A DNA stretch of 64,000 nucleotides from NCBI RefSeq assembly GCF_003112775.1, contig NZ_BFCH01000021.1:124001-188000 (forward strand), written 5' to 3'. This document shows, in pieces, positions 1 through 8,527 of the stretch. The notes beneath the pieces were generated by a model that searched no databases, was not told where the DNA came from, and was given only the letters and a program-made list of their open reading frames with translations. Source of the DNA: Mycobacterium montefiorense. Lineage in GTDB: Bacteria; Actinomycetota; Actinomycetes; Mycobacteriales; Mycobacteriaceae. Each line of letters opens with the position of its first letter. The first letter of the stretch is position 1. Position numbers and translations under genes: made by a program.

Positions 1-99
1 CGGGCAGTGCGTCTTGAAGAACTGCTTGTAGACGGTCTGCAAATCCACGTGGTGTTCGGACAGGCTGTAGTCGATCCTGCGCAGTTCGTAACGGTCCAT
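1..99 (-). CDS. Acyl-CoA dehydrogenase, N-terminal fragment (cut by window edge)
   Basis: Only the first 33 codons are present; the gene runs off the left edge. It starts at an ATG at 99 and reads MDRYELRRIDYSLSEHH, continuing to QFFKTHCP. This resembles the N-terminal helical stretch of mycobacterial FadE-type acyl-CoA dehydrogenases, in which YSLSE and a FFK..CP motif are common. It would be the last visible gene of the leftward operon and begins 2 bp after the stop of the amidohydrolase gene, so the two are probably translated from one mRNA. The family oxidises acyl-CoA to enoyl-CoA with FAD. No catalytic residue is visible in the fragment, so the assignment rests on N-terminal similarity and on the beta-oxidation neighbours. 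Confidence 0.6.
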   Translation of the reverse strand, partial: MDRYELRRIDYSLSEHHVDLQTVYKQFFKTHCP

Positions 100-101
100 C
101 G

Positions 102-950
102 TCAGTGCTCCTCTTGAGGGGTCGGCGCGGCGCCGAAGAAGAAGTCCTCTGCATTGTTATAGAGGTAGTTGTCCAGCACCTCGGCAGGAAGGTCCAGCGC
201 ACGTGCTTCGGGGATTACCCGGTGCATCCGCAGCACCGGCCAGTCCGACGCGTAGATCACCTTGTTCGGGCCGCGGGTTCGCATGTAGTGCAGCAGGCTT
301 TCCGGTAGCCGCTTCGGCGACCATGCCGATGTCATCAGCCGAAGGTTGGCGTACTTGAGCATCAACCGGATCGCGACGTCCCACCACGGGTCGGCTCCGT
401 GGATCATGCACAGCTTCAGTTCGGGGAATCGCACACACACCCGGTCCAGGTGAATGGGATTTTGTACCTCGCCGGGGATCGGCGGCCCGGGCAGGCCGGT
501 GTTCACACACAGTGGCAGCTCGAGCTCTGCGCACTTCGCATAGAGCGGGTAATACACGGCATCACTGGGCGGATACTGGCCGTCGCCCCAAAAGCTAGGT
601 CCTACTACGGCATAGGCGACTGGCAGGTCGGCCCGGATTGCGGCTAGTTCGCGCAGCGGCTGCACCGGGCGCAGCAGATTGATGCCCCCCATCGCCAACG
701 CGAACCGATCCGGTTTGGCGTCAACGAATTTGCGCGCCGTCGTCGACGGGCTCGCGAGGTTGTCCATCAGGATCGCCTTGCGCACACCGTGGGCGTCCAT
801 CTCGTCGAGCAACTCCGACAAATCCACCGGCTCGAACATCGATTTCGGGCCTTTGAAATAGTCGTCGCGAACCTTCAGCATCCAGTTGGGCTGCGAGCCG
901 GTCTCGCCGAAGTGCACATTGATCAGGCAGTCGATCGCTTTGTCGGTCAT
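102..950 (-). CDS. Amidohydrolase-2 family metal-dependent hydrolase/decarboxylase
   Basis: A 282-residue protein of the amidohydrolase-2 (ACMSD-like) TIM-barrel family, whose members hydrolyse or non-oxidatively decarboxylate cyclic acids. The N-terminal metal motif is degenerate (CLINVHFGE rather than DxHxH). A later His (MIHGADPWW) and the near-C-terminal Asp (YASDWPVL) are in the expected places. The start is the ATG at 950, which overlaps the stop of the upstream fadD gene as ATGA; the longer frame upstream of it has an Arg-rich, non-conserved leader. It is the second-to-last visible gene of a leftward operon with a CoA ligase, a second amidohydrolase and a crotonase. The family is clear; the substrate is not, and the altered metal motif leaves the catalytic type open. 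Confidence 0.8.
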   Translation of the reverse strand: MTDKAIDCLINVHFGETGSQPNWMLKVRDDYFKGPKSMFEPVDLSELLDEMDAHGVRKAILMDNLASPSTTARKFVDAKPDRFALAMGGINLLRPVQPLRELAAIRADLPVAYAVVGPSFWGDGQYPPSDAVYYPLYAKCAELELPLCVNTGLPGPPIPGEVQNPIHLDRVCVRFPELKLCMIHGADPWWDVAIRLMLKYANLRLMTSAWSPKRLPESLLHYMRTRGPNKVIYASDWPVLRMHRVIPEARALDLPAEVLDNYLYNNAEDFFFGAAPTPQEEH

Positions 951-2599
951 CCGCGTCCTTCCGCATCGACGCCGGCCAGTGCGGGATCCGAAAGCTGTTC
1001 TGCAGCAGCCTGGGTAGCCCACCGGTAGTTTGGTTTGCCATTGCCGAGACGTTGAATCTGTTCGACGAACAGGATTGCCTTGGGCGCTTTGAAATGAGCC
1101 AGCTGCGACCTACACAGGGTGGCCAGCTCGGCGTCCTCGACACCGGCGCCCGGCGCCACCGCGACCAGCGCGACGACTTCCTGGCCCCACCGCTCACTGG
1201 GCCGGCCCACCACCAGCGCGTCGGCGACGCCGGGGTGGGTGCGCAGCACCTCTTCGACCTCTTCCACGAATACCTTTTCACCGCCGGTGTTCACCACCAG
1301 CGAATCGCGTCCGAACAGGCGCAGGGTGCCGTCGGATTCGATGCTCGCCCGGTCGCCGGGGATCACCACCCGTAGGCCGTCGACCTCGGGAAAGGTGCGC
1401 TCGGTGGCCTCAGCGTCGTTGAAGTAGCCCAACGGAATCCGGCCGCTGCGCGCCACCCAGCCGATCTCGGGATCGCCGGGCTCCAAGAATCTGCTGCGAT
1501 CCTCCGACACCACCGCGCCACCCTCGCGGAGCGCGAAGGTCTCACTCTGGGTACCGCGCTGACTGTGCCCGAACCCCATGTTCCCGGATTCCGACGAGCC
1601 GTAGCCGTCGATGATGGTGAGCTGTGGCAGCTTTTCCATCAGTGCGGCTTTGAACTTCGAATTCGTTGCGGCCCCGCCGGTTCCGATCCCGTTCAGCTTC
1701 GATAGATCGTAGGAACCTCGCGTCAACTCGGCGACCAACGGGCCGGCGTAGGCGTCGCCCACCATGGTCATCATGCCGACTCCTTCGCGCTCGGCCGTTT
1801 CCCACACCGCGCGCACGTCCAATTTCCCCCGGCCGTCATAGAGCACCGCCGTGAACCCGTTCATGATCGCCGAGAAGGCGGTCCACATGCCGGCGGCATG
1901 CATCAGCGGAGACACCGCGAACCACGACTGACCGCCGCCGCGTACCTTGGCGTGGATCTCGTCGACGCTTGCGTGGTCGGCGCCGACCATCGATGCGACG
2001 TACATATCGCTTTGACGCCACAGGACTCCCTTGGGACGGCCCGTCGTCCCGCCGGTGCACATCATGATCAAGTCGTCGGGCGATCCCGGGGCGGGCTGGC
2101 CCGAGCCACCCTGCGCCAGCGCATCATCCAGCGATACCGCGCCCGGCAGTTCGGCGGCGCCGCTGCCATCGTCGATCGAGATCATCAGCTCGGCACCGTC
2201 GCTCGGCAGCACCTCGGCACACCGCGCGCCGAGCGAGGAATGATAGATGATGCCGCGGGGCCGAATGTAGGTGAGCAGATCGGCGATCTCCCGCGGCGAA
2301 TAGCTGTAGTTCACGTTGACCGGGACCACCCGGGCTTTCAGGCACCCGATCACCGCGTCCGGGTAAAGGTCGTTGTACATCAGCAGCGCGACACGGTCCT
2401 GACCACACTCCCAGCGGTTCAGCGTGTCGCGCTCTCGGTACGCCCCGAAGCCGTTGGCGTTCAAGAAGTTCGCCAACCGACTGGTCCTGCTGGCCGATTC
2501 GGCGAAGGTGCTGCGCCGCGTTCCGCACACCGTCATCACCCGGTCACCGATGACGTCCGCGATGGCGTCGAGAACAGCCCCGACGGTCCATTCACTCAC
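947..2599 (-). CDS. FadD19-like acyl-CoA synthetase
   Basis: A 550-residue ANL-superfamily enzyme that activates a carboxylic acid to its CoA thioester via an acyl-adenylate. The P-loop TGGTTGRPKG lies at 182-191, the A5 motif DGYGSSES at 331-338, the hinge region follows GRDS near 430, and the catalytic lysine is in GNGKPNYRW (about K522). The architecture and the C-terminal GKPxYRW signature resemble mycobacterial FadD19, which activates steroid side-chain acids. It overlaps the downstream amidohydrolase by 4 bp and follows the second amidohydrolase by 12 bp, so it is co-transcribed with them. It probably supplies the CoA ester used by the neighbouring dehydrogenase and crotonase. Substrate specificity cannot be read from the sequence. 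Confidence 0.88.
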   Translation of the reverse strand: MSEWTVGAVLDAIADVIGDRVMTVCGTRRSTFAESASRTSRLANFLNANGFGAYRERDTLNRWECGQDRVALLMYNDLYPDAVIGCLKARVVPVNVNYSYSPREIADLLTYIRPRGIIYHSSLGARCAEVLPSDGAELMISIDDGSGAAELPGAVSLDDALAQGGSGQPAPGSPDDLIMMCTGGTTGRPKGVLWRQSDMYVASMVGADHASVDEIHAKVRGGGQSWFAVSPLMHAAGMWTAFSAIMNGFTAVLYDGRGKLDVRAVWETAEREGVGMMTMVGDAYAGPLVAELTRGSYDLSKLNGIGTGGAATNSKFKAALMEKLPQLTIIDGYGSSESGNMGFGHSQRGTQSETFALREGGAVVSEDRSRFLEPGDPEIGWVARSGRIPLGYFNDAEATERTFPEVDGLRVVIPGDRASIESDGTLRLFGRDSLVVNTGGEKVFVEEVEEVLRTHPGVADALVVGRPSERWGQEVVALVAVAPGAGVEDAELATLCRSQLAHFKAPKAILFVEQIQRLGNGKPNYRWATQAAAEQLSDPALAGVDAEGRG

Positions 2600-2611
2600 G
2601 GGCCACGCTGC

Positions 2612-3814
2612 CTACGCCGCTACAGTGGCTTTGACACCGAGCAGATCTAACGCGTTGTCGCGCATGATCTTTCGGACGTCCGATGCACTGAAGTCTTTGA
2701 GTTTCTCGGCGAACGATACCGGCAGCTCCAGGCCTTCGCCGTGCGGCCAGTCCGAGCCGAACAGGATTTTGTCGACGCCGATCACCTCGGCCAGCTCCGG
2801 CAGGTCGTCCTCGTAGTACGGGGCGATCCACACGTTGTTGCGCAACTGCTCCACCGGGTCCTCGGGGAAGTCGCGCGGCTGGGTGTTGGCCGCCTTCTTC
2901 AGGCGCTTGACGAGCCGATGCACGAAATACGAACCATTTTCGATGCTGACCGCCTTCAGCTTTGGATGCCGGGTGAACACACCGTGCACGATCATCGAGG
3001 CCATCGTGTCGTGAATGGCACGGTCGTCGAGCAGCACGTTGTCCAACGGGTCCTTGGCACCAAACCCTTCGAACGTCGCCTTGCCGCCCCATGCCGCCGC
3101 GATGTGCAGATAGCCGCTGTCGCTGAGGTGAAATCCCACCGGCACTCCCGCCTCGGCCAGCCGGGCCCAGACCGGGTCGTGGCTGAGATGCCCCAGCGAC
3201 CGCGGCTTGACCAAGCCGGGCACCGGCGCCGGACGCACCAACACCAGCTTGGCTCTCCGGGCCAACACGAAATCGACTTCTTCGAGGGCCTTGACCGGGT
3301 CGGCCAGCGAGATGATCGGCGCGGCAACGATCCGGCGATCCGGACGGTCGAAGCCCCAGTCCTCGTCGAGCCACAGGTTGAACGCGTGCACCGACGCCAT
3401 CGTCGCGTCGATATCGTGCTTGAGCGCCTCTTCGACCCCGCACCCGAAGGTCGGCAACATGAAGACGGTGTCGATGTCCTGGGTGTCCATCACCGAAATG
3501 CGGGCGTCGCGGTTCTGATACTCGGGGTGTTCGGCCATCCGCTCGACCTTCATCAGCGACGCTGGATCGACGCCTTCCGGGATCTCACCGCGGAACAACA
3601 GGTCGAGGCAGCCGGGCACGATGATCGGGTCGAAGGTGGGGTTCGGGACGAAGTGGTTGACCTGCCCCCCGATCACAGCCAATGTGCGCTTGCCCTGACT
3701 GACCATCTGCACGCCACGGCTCTTGAACGCCTTGTCCAGGTGGCGGGTGAACGAGTCCAACGGCTCGTAGTAGTGGTTGTCGACGTCAATGGCCTTGTAG
3801 CTCAAGCTATTCAT
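2612..3814 (-). CDS. Amidohydrolase-2 family protein (ACMSD-like)
   Basis: A 400-residue amidohydrolase-2 TIM-barrel protein. The N-terminal metal-binding stretch IDVDNHYYEP (residues 9-18) carries the DxDxHxxE pattern. A central His is in GFHLSDS, and the C-terminal GSDWPHGE supplies the conserved Asp. Family members include ACMSD and gamma-resorcylate-type decarboxylases and some hydrolases; which reaction applies here is unknown. The start is the ATG at 3814. It lies 18 bp downstream of the crotonase gene and 12 bp upstream of fadD, in one leftward operon. It is longer than, and only distantly similar to, the second amidohydrolase at the left edge, so the two probably act on different intermediates rather than being a recent duplication. 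Confidence 0.82.
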   Translation of the reverse strand: MNSLSYKAIDVDNHYYEPLDSFTRHLDKAFKSRGVQMVSQGKRTLAVIGGQVNHFVPNPTFDPIIVPGCLDLLFRGEIPEGVDPASLMKVERMAEHPEYQNRDARISVMDTQDIDTVFMLPTFGCGVEEALKHDIDATMASVHAFNLWLDEDWGFDRPDRRIVAAPIISLADPVKALEEVDFVLARRAKLVLVRPAPVPGLVKPRSLGHLSHDPVWARLAEAGVPVGFHLSDSGYLHIAAAWGGKATFEGFGAKDPLDNVLLDDRAIHDTMASMIVHGVFTRHPKLKAVSIENGSYFVHRLVKRLKKAANTQPRDFPEDPVEQLRNNVWIAPYYEDDLPELAEVIGVDKILFGSDWPHGEGLELPVSFAEKLKDFSASDVRKIMRDNALDLLGVKATVAA

Positions 3815-3832
3815 GATCTTCCTTCCCTGGTA

Positions 3833-4690
3833 CTAAGCGTCTGTCGGGCGCAGTGATGGAAACTGCGGGGGCCGCTTCTCGAGGAAGCTCGTGATCCCTT
3901 CGATTACGTCCGGCCGCGGCAGAGACTCCTGCAGCAGGGCGTCGGCAAGCGAAGTGGCGTCCACGACATCGCGGGTGGTGTCGCCATAGACCTGACGCTT
4001 GATCACCGCCATCGATGTGGGTGAACAATTGGCGGCCATGTCCTCGGCGTATTCCAGGACACGCTTCATCAGGTCGTCGGCCGCGACGACTTCTTTGACC
4101 AGGCCCAGCTCGGCGGCCTCCGCCGCGAGGAACGTGCGAGCGCTCAGCAACAGATCGAGGGCGACGGCCATACCGGTCAGACGCGGAAGGATCCAGGAGA
4201 TGCCGAATTCGGCGATCAGTCCGCGGCGCGCGAACACCGCGCCGAACTTGGCGCCTGCGGCGGCGAACCGGACATCGCACATCAGCGCCTGGGTCAGACC
4301 GATGCCGACACACGAACCGTTGACGGCGGCGATGACGGGCTTGCGCAGCGTGGTGACGAAGTGCGGCGGCCGTTCGCCGACCAAGTCGGCGAGGTTCGTC
4401 TGGCCGGCCTTCTCCATCGATTCGCCGACCTTGGCCGCTGGGCTCGGCGCGCCGAGGTAGGCGCCGGCGCAAAATCCTCTGCCCCGGCCGGTCAGCACGA
4501 TCACCCGGACGGTGGGATCGGATTCGGCGCGGTCGATGCCGGCGTAGAACCCGGCCGCAATGTCGGGCCCCCACGCATTCAGGCGGTCCGGACGATTGAA
4601 CGTCAGGATGGCGACCCCGGCTTCGGTGGTCTCGTAGAGCACCGCGTCGTCGGCTTGAGAGTCCTGGGAGGCACTGTCGCTGCCGGCCAT
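3833..4690 (-). CDS. Enoyl-CoA hydratase/isomerase (crotonase) family protein
   Basis: A 285-residue crotonase-fold protein and the first gene of the leftward operon 4690 to 1. The oxyanion-hole segment GRGRGFCAGAY is at about 69-78, and VNGSCVGIG (123-131) forms the second oxyanion helix. The first hydratase glutamate is replaced by Thr (GLTQALMCD). A Glu at about 161 in RRGLIAEFGISWILPR occupies the position typical of PaaG-like isomerases and related enzymes. It is therefore more likely an isomerase, or an enzyme acting on an unusual CoA ester, than a plain hydratase. The ATG at 4690 follows an AGGAGG-like stretch (reverse strand, about 4701-4706). Its promoter region contains the shared TACTGTA element. 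Confidence 0.85.
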   Translation of the reverse strand: MAGSDSASQDSQADDAVLYETTEAGVAILTFNRPDRLNAWGPDIAAGFYAGIDRAESDPTVRVIVLTGRGRGFCAGAYLGAPSPAAKVGESMEKAGQTNLADLVGERPPHFVTTLRKPVIAAVNGSCVGIGLTQALMCDVRFAAAGAKFGAVFARRGLIAEFGISWILPRLTGMAVALDLLLSARTFLAAEAAELGLVKEVVAADDLMKRVLEYAEDMAANCSPTSMAVIKRQVYGDTTRDVVDATSLADALLQESLPRPDVIEGITSFLEKRPPQFPSLRPTDA

Positions 4691-4739
4691 CTTCCGCGGT
4701 ACCTCCTCATGGTTTAACGACGGGATTCACTGGGCTTTG

Positions 4740-4767
4740 TACCCATACTGTATACCTATCGGTACTG
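4740..4767. promoter_or_regulatory. Candidate TetR operator, site 1 (shared element)
   Basis: The stretch contains TACCCATACTGTA (4740-4752) followed by TACCTATCGGTACTG. It lies about 50 bp upstream of the leftward crotonase-amidohydrolase-fadD operon, in the 245-bp gap before a rightward small gene. The same TACTGTA core recurs next to the TetR gene (7527-7547, on the other strand) and at 10235-10256, with closely related flanks. No gene was found in the rest of the gap. Binding by the nearby TetR protein is inferred from repetition and position. Confidence 0.5.
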
Positions 4768-4935
4768 CATTCCACAACTCTGTCCACGGGCTCGCGAACC
4801 CACGCCAAACAGCGGATTTCACGGATCTGAAGCGCGGTCGGAGCGCACTGAATGTGCCTCACATTGTTTGGGACGGCGACTCGCCGGGTTACCAACCCGA
4901 GGACTTGAACAACCGGCAGCTGAGGGGATCAGTGC

Positions 4936-5208
4936 GTGAAGGCGGCAGCAAAAGCGATTGTGCATCGGGTGAAGCAAGCGCGCTCAGCGATTCTGAAGAT
5001 CGAGGTGGCGTGGGCGGGCTTGCAACTTCTGCTCGCGCTGGGATCGATAGGCGCCCTCGTCGGACTCGTGGTGTGGGCACGACGGCGTCGAACCCGCGGC
5101 GAACCTGCGCAGGTGGACACGGCCGCAGCGCCTGCAGTGGACGGCGAACGGAGCGCGCCGGTGGGCGTCACTTCGGCGAAAGCAGCCGCGAACGGGCTGA
5201 TCAACTGA
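4936..5208 (+). CDS. Small single-pass membrane protein, unknown function
   Basis: A 90-residue open frame starting at a GTG at 4936, preceded by GAGGGG. It has a basic amphipathic N-terminus (KAAAKAIVHRVKQAR), then one clear hydrophobic segment at about residues 25-47, then a basic stop-transfer cluster (RRRRTR) and a short Ala/Pro-rich tail. This predicts a single transmembrane helix with the basic cluster in the cytoplasm. I do not recognise a family. It lies about 100 bp upstream of a CsbD-like stress gene on the same strand, and the two may be co-expressed. Longer open frames exist on the opposite strand here, but they lack any recognisable motif. Moderate confidence that it is real. Confidence 0.45.
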   Translation: MKAAAKAIVHRVKQARSAILKIEVAWAGLQLLLALGSIGALVGLVVWARRRRTRGEPAQVDTAAAPAVDGERSAPVGVTSAKAAANGLIN

Positions 5209-5305
5209 TGCTGTGGCGAGCGCCACTCCCGATCGGGTTTTCCCGCATCCAGTGATCGGGAAGAGGTACTGGAAGCACCCACTAGGCAGGAGGAGGGAAA
5301 CGCCA

Positions 5306-5524
5306 ATGGTTGACATCATCAAGGGCGTCATGGATGACGTTGTGGGCAAGGCCAAGGAAGTAGTCGGTACGGTCGCGGGTCGCAACGACTGGATCAGCGA
5401 AGGTCAGGCGCAGCAGGACAAGGCGGAGGCGCTGCGTAACGCCACCAAGAACGAGGCTGAAGCCGATAAAGCTCGTGCCGAGGCGAAAATTCACGAGGCA
5501 CGTGAGCGCGCCGAGCAAAATTAA
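5306..5524 (+). CDS. CsbD-like / microaggregate-binding-type small stress protein
   Basis: A 72-residue highly charged protein beginning MVDIIKGVMDDVVGKAKEVV and ending in a helical Ala/Glu/Lys/Arg-rich repeat region (KAEALRN, EAEADKARAEAK). The KGKxKEVxGxxxG pattern is that of CsbD-like general stress proteins and the mycobacterial Mbp1 type. The start is chosen by an excellent ribosome-binding site, AGGAGGAGGGAAA, ending a few bases before the ATG; an in-frame extension back to about 5213 has no homology-like content. The family is soluble and stress-associated, with no known catalytic role. A strong hairpin follows the stop codon. No functional link to the catabolic genes is evident. Confidence 0.85.
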   Translation: MVDIIKGVMDDVVGKAKEVVGTVAGRNDWISEGQAQQDKAEALRNATKNEAEADKARAEAKIHEARERAEQN

Positions 5525-5541
5525 TCGAAGCGCATACGCGA

Positions 5542-5573
5542 GGCCCGGTCACCGATTCGGTGGCCGGGTCTTT
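5542..5573. terminator. Rho-independent terminator-like hairpin
   Basis: The arms CCCGGTCACCG and CGGTGGCCGGG (one G-T type mismatch) enclose an ATT loop and are followed by TCTTT. The hairpin sits between the rightward CsbD-like gene (stop at 5524) and the convergent DapA-like gene (stop at 5602), so it probably ends the former. The trailing T-run is short, which is usual in mycobacteria. Confidence 0.7.
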
Positions 5574-5601
5574 ACATAGGCATGCAGCACAAGGGTTTTG
5601 G

Positions 5602-6609
5602 CTACGATTCGAGGAGGCCGAGCCGGCGGTAGGCCGTCTCGATTTGGGCTTTGGCCTCAGCGGGCAGCTCCGCTTGCGGTGGCCGCGAATGCGGGTAGGC
5701 ACCTATCGGCAAGCCCAGCACCGAGGCGGCGTATTTGAACGCTCCTCCCCAGTGGGTGAAGTAATCCGATCGTCCCGGGTAGCAGGTCCACCACGGTCCG
5801 AGGTCGAGATCGAATTGGTCCAACCCGGAATCGCGGCCGTAATCCATTGCCTCAACCAGCTTGTCGGACAGCACGAGGTCCCAATACTCGGAAAACAGTC
5901 GCCGCTGCGGAGTTTCGAACAGGTAGCCCGCGGTACCCAGCTGTGCCGGACAGACGATCCCGTCGCGCAACCATCCGGCGCGGTAAACCGTCTTGTCACA
6001 TTCCCACACCACCAGGCCGGGTGCCAGTTCATGCAGCATCCGGCTGCTCGCCGGCCGGAACGCGCCCTCCTTGGTGGCGCACACCGCGGGCACCTCGTGA
6101 TAGATCTGGGCACTTTCGGCCGGCGTCAGCACATAACCCGAAGACGGGGAATTGAACATGCCCAGTGCGATATCCGTGCGCGCGGCGACGTATTTGAAGA
6201 ACCGCAGCACGCCTTCGCCGCCGTGGGCCTCCATCATCGGCGTTTGGATGTACGCGATGTCTGCGCCCGCCTGCTGGGCGTGCAGCGTTAGGTCCAAACA
6301 GTCCTTGGGCGCCATCGCGGCGGTACAGGCTTGCACCACGACGCCGGGATTGATACCGCGCGCCTCCTCGACCGCCACCTCCAACAGACGTTTGCGCTCA
6401 TCGAGGGTCAGCGACCAGAACTCGGCGATTCCGCTGGTACACCACAACATCGGGTGTCCGAGATCACCGACGCAGTAACGCACCAACGTCCGATAGGCGT
6501 CCTAGTCGATGTCGTCGCCGTCGGCGCCGCAGAACGGCGTGTAGAGGGAGTCGCCGATACCCCGCAACGCTCCGCGCGCCCACGTGCGCGCCTGCGAAGC
6601 TGTCGCCAT
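5602..6609 (-). pseudogene. DapA-like (dihydrodipicolinate synthase/aldolase family) gene interrupted by an in-frame TAG
   Basis: The natural start is the ATG at 6609, preceded by AGAAGGAGTGGACT. The frame reads MATASQARTWARGALRGIGD, then YTPFCGADGDDID, meets TAG at 6504-6502, and continues without any shift as DAYRTLVRYCVGDLGH for another 300 residues. The expected residue at the stop is Trp (TGG to TAG). Downstream the class I aldolase features are intact, including the Schiff-base lysine in VCATKEGAF. The family includes DapA, N-acetylneuraminate lyase and aromatic hydratase-aldolases. An internal TTG at 6486 opens the remaining 294 codons but has no visible ribosome-binding site and would drop the first beta strand. 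It follows the SDR gene by 34 bp in the same operon. Either a recent nonsense pseudogene, a base-call error or readthrough. Confidence 0.8.
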
Positions 6610-6643
6610 AGTCCACTCCTTCTGTCGGCCAAGCGATTTGAAA

Positions 6644-7441
6644 TCAGATGAAGTCTGATCCACCGTCGACGTTGATGTTCGCGCCCGTCATGTAGGAGTT
6701 GCGCCGCGACGCGAGGAACGCGACGACGGGCCCGATCTCTTCCGGCAGGCCGGCCCGCAGCATATGGGCCGGATGTCCAAAGTGCTTGGCAATGGCCTCC
6801 ATCAGGCGATAGGGATCGTTGCCGTCGACACCGACCGAGTCGGCCCAGCCGACCAACGACTCGGACGCAATGCTGCCTGGTGACACCACATTGACCAGGA
6901 TCTCGTCTTTGGCGAGCAACAGGGACAGGTTTTTCGAGACGCTCGTCAGCATCGATTTGGCCGCGGTGTAGGCGGGCAGCAGGACGCTTTGCCGCTGGGT
7001 GGAATGCGCCGAGAAGTTGACGATCCGCGCCCATTGGGCCTTGCGCAGCAACGGAAGCGCCGACCGCACGCAGCGCACCATCCCCATCACACCGTCTTCG
7101 ACGGACTCACGCCACTGTCCGTCGGTGAGGTCTTCGAAACTGCCCGGTGCTCCCGGTCCGACCGTGTTGATCAGCACGTTGAGTTCGCCGTTCCATCGGG
7201 CGGCAATCTCGCCGAACACTCTGTCGACGTCGGCCGCATCGCCGATGTCAGCGGCGATGCCCAGGGCATCCGGACTTCCGCGATCCGTCAAGTCGGTCAC
7301 CGCGCTATCGAGAGAGCCGCGAGTTCGGCCCACCAGCGCCACCCGGGCACCGTCCTCGGCGAGGCAACGGGCCGCGGCCAAACCCATGCCGTGGCTACCA
7401 CCGACAACGACCGCTGTCGCATTCGCCAGCCCTAAGTCCAT
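6644..7441 (-). CDS. Short-chain dehydrogenase/reductase
   Basis: A 265-residue classical SDR, an NAD(P)-dependent oxidoreductase with a Rossmann fold. The cofactor motif GGSHGMG is at about 14-20, the NNAG motif is altered to NTVG (about 92-95), and the catalytic Tyr-Lys pair is in YTAAK. A C-terminal MTGANINVDGG is typical of the FabG-like branch. The start is the ATG at 7441, the first gene of a leftward pair with the DapA-like gene. It faces the tetR gene across a 267-bp divergent promoter that contains the shared TACAGTA element. It probably oxidises or reduces a hydroxy/keto intermediate of the catabolic route; the substrate is unknown. Confidence 0.88.
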   Translation of the reverse strand: MDLGLANATAVVVGGSHGMGLAAARCLAEDGARVALVGRTRGSLDSAVTDLTDRGSPDALGIAADIGDAADVDRVFGEIAARWNGELNVLINTVGPGAPGSFEDLTDGQWRESVEDGVMGMVRCVRSALPLLRKAQWARIVNFSAHSTQRQSVLLPAYTAAKSMLTSVSKNLSLLLAKDEILVNVVSPGSIASESLVGWADSVGVDGNDPYRLMEAIAKHFGHPAHMLRAGLPEEIGPVVAFLASRRNSYMTGANINVDGGSDFI

Positions 7442-7526
7442 CGCGATGTCCGCGGCTGATCCGGCGGGGCAGCCAATGGCTTACGTCCGGTCATCTTTGC
7501 CCGTTCAGCCGCATATACCAAAAAGC

Positions 7527-7547
7527 CTACGATAGGTATTACAGTAG
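7527..7547. promoter_or_regulatory. Candidate TetR operator, site 2 (autoregulatory position)
   Basis: The imperfect palindrome CTACGATAGGTATTACAGTAG has perfectly matching outer arms (CTAC/GTAG). Read on the other strand it is CTACTGTAATACCTATCG, almost identical to ATACTGTATACCTATCG in site 1 apart from one inserted base. It lies between the divergent SDR and tetR genes, where an autoregulatory TetR operator is usually found. Confidence 0.55.
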
Positions 7548-7708
7548 CAGATGGAAAAGCGTACGAGAGCCCGGTTGACGGTCATACCCGAACGGCGACA
7601 CACCTACATATACGCAGGTGGGAGCACATCTGCGGAGTAGATTTGGTTCAATCGGTGGCACGGTTGCAGACCGTACGCACAGGATACATTTTGATGGAGG
7701 TGCCGGTA

Positions 7709-8500
7709 GTGGCAAAGCAGGCAACCGCTGATAAGCGTCAACGGCGCGAACGCGGGTCCATCAATCCCGATGACATCATCAGCGGCGCATTCGAACTCGC
7801 GGAGCAAGTATCGATTGACAACCTGAGCATGCCGCTGCTCGGCAAACATCTCGGCGTCGGTGTTACCAGCATCTACTGGTATTTCCGCAAGAAGGACGAT
7901 CTGCTCAATGCGATGACCGACCGCGCGTTGAGCAAGTATGTGTTCGCCACGCCCTATGTCGAGGCCAGCGATTGGCGGGAAACCCTGCGCAACCACGCGC
8001 GCCTGATGCGTAAGACGTTCATGGGCAACCCAATTCTGTGCGACCTGATATTGATTCGCGCCGCGCTGAGTCCGAAGGCCGCGAGACTGGGCGCCCTGGA
8101 GATGGAGAAGGCGATCTCCAATCTGGTCGAGGCCGGCCTGTCGCCCGAAGACGCCTTCGACACGTATTCAGCGGTGTCGGTCCACGTCCGCGGCTCGGTG
8201 GTGCTGCAGCGCCTCTACGAAAAGAACCAGTCCTCCGACGTCGGTCCGCGCGCGATCGAGGATGCCGTCTCCATCGATCCCGAAAAGACTCCGCTGCTCG
8301 CCCAGGTGAGCCGGATAGGTCACCGGATCGGGGCGCCGGACGAAACCAATTTCGAGTACGGCCTCACCTGCATCCTGGACCACGCCAGCGGGTTGATCGA
8401 CGAGGGATCGAAACCTGCCAAGTCGTCGACATCGCGGGCGAGCAAGACCACGAAGTCCTCTGCTCCACGCAGCCGGACCAAGGCGACCGCAGACCGGTAG
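7709..8500 (+). CDS. TetR-family transcriptional regulator
   Basis: A 263-residue TetR-type repressor. The N-terminal helix-turn-helix spans about residues 36-60 (SIDNLSMPLLGKHLGVG, then SIYWYFRKKDDLL), including the diagnostic YWYF recognition end. The remainder is the helical ligand-binding domain, and the last 30 residues are a low-complexity Lys/Ser/Thr/Arg tail. The start is the GTG at 7709 because GGAGGTG lies 7 bp upstream; ATG 7694 and TTG 7643 are in frame but less well placed. It lies between two leftward operons and two divergent promoters that share a candidate operator, so it probably represses the surrounding catabolic genes until a CoA-ester or acid ligand binds. The ligand is unknown. 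Confidence 0.9.
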   Translation: MAKQATADKRQRRERGSINPDDIISGAFELAEQVSIDNLSMPLLGKHLGVGVTSIYWYFRKKDDLLNAMTDRALSKYVFATPYVEASDWRETLRNHARLMRKTFMGNPILCDLILIRAALSPKAARLGALEMEKAISNLVEAGLSPEDAFDTYSAVSVHVRGSVVLQRLYEKNQSSDVGPRAIEDAVSIDPEKTPLLAQVSRIGHRIGAPDETNFEYGLTCILDHASGLIDEGSKPAKSSTSRASKTTKSSAPRSRTKATADR

Positions 8501-8527
8501 CCCGGTCGCCTGCCTCGAAACCGGTTA

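Noticed and set aside
2741-3856. A 371-codon plus-strand frame opposite the amidohydrolase
   Set aside because: Composition is His/Arg/Val-rich without motifs, while the minus strand encodes an intact metal-dependent hydrolase.
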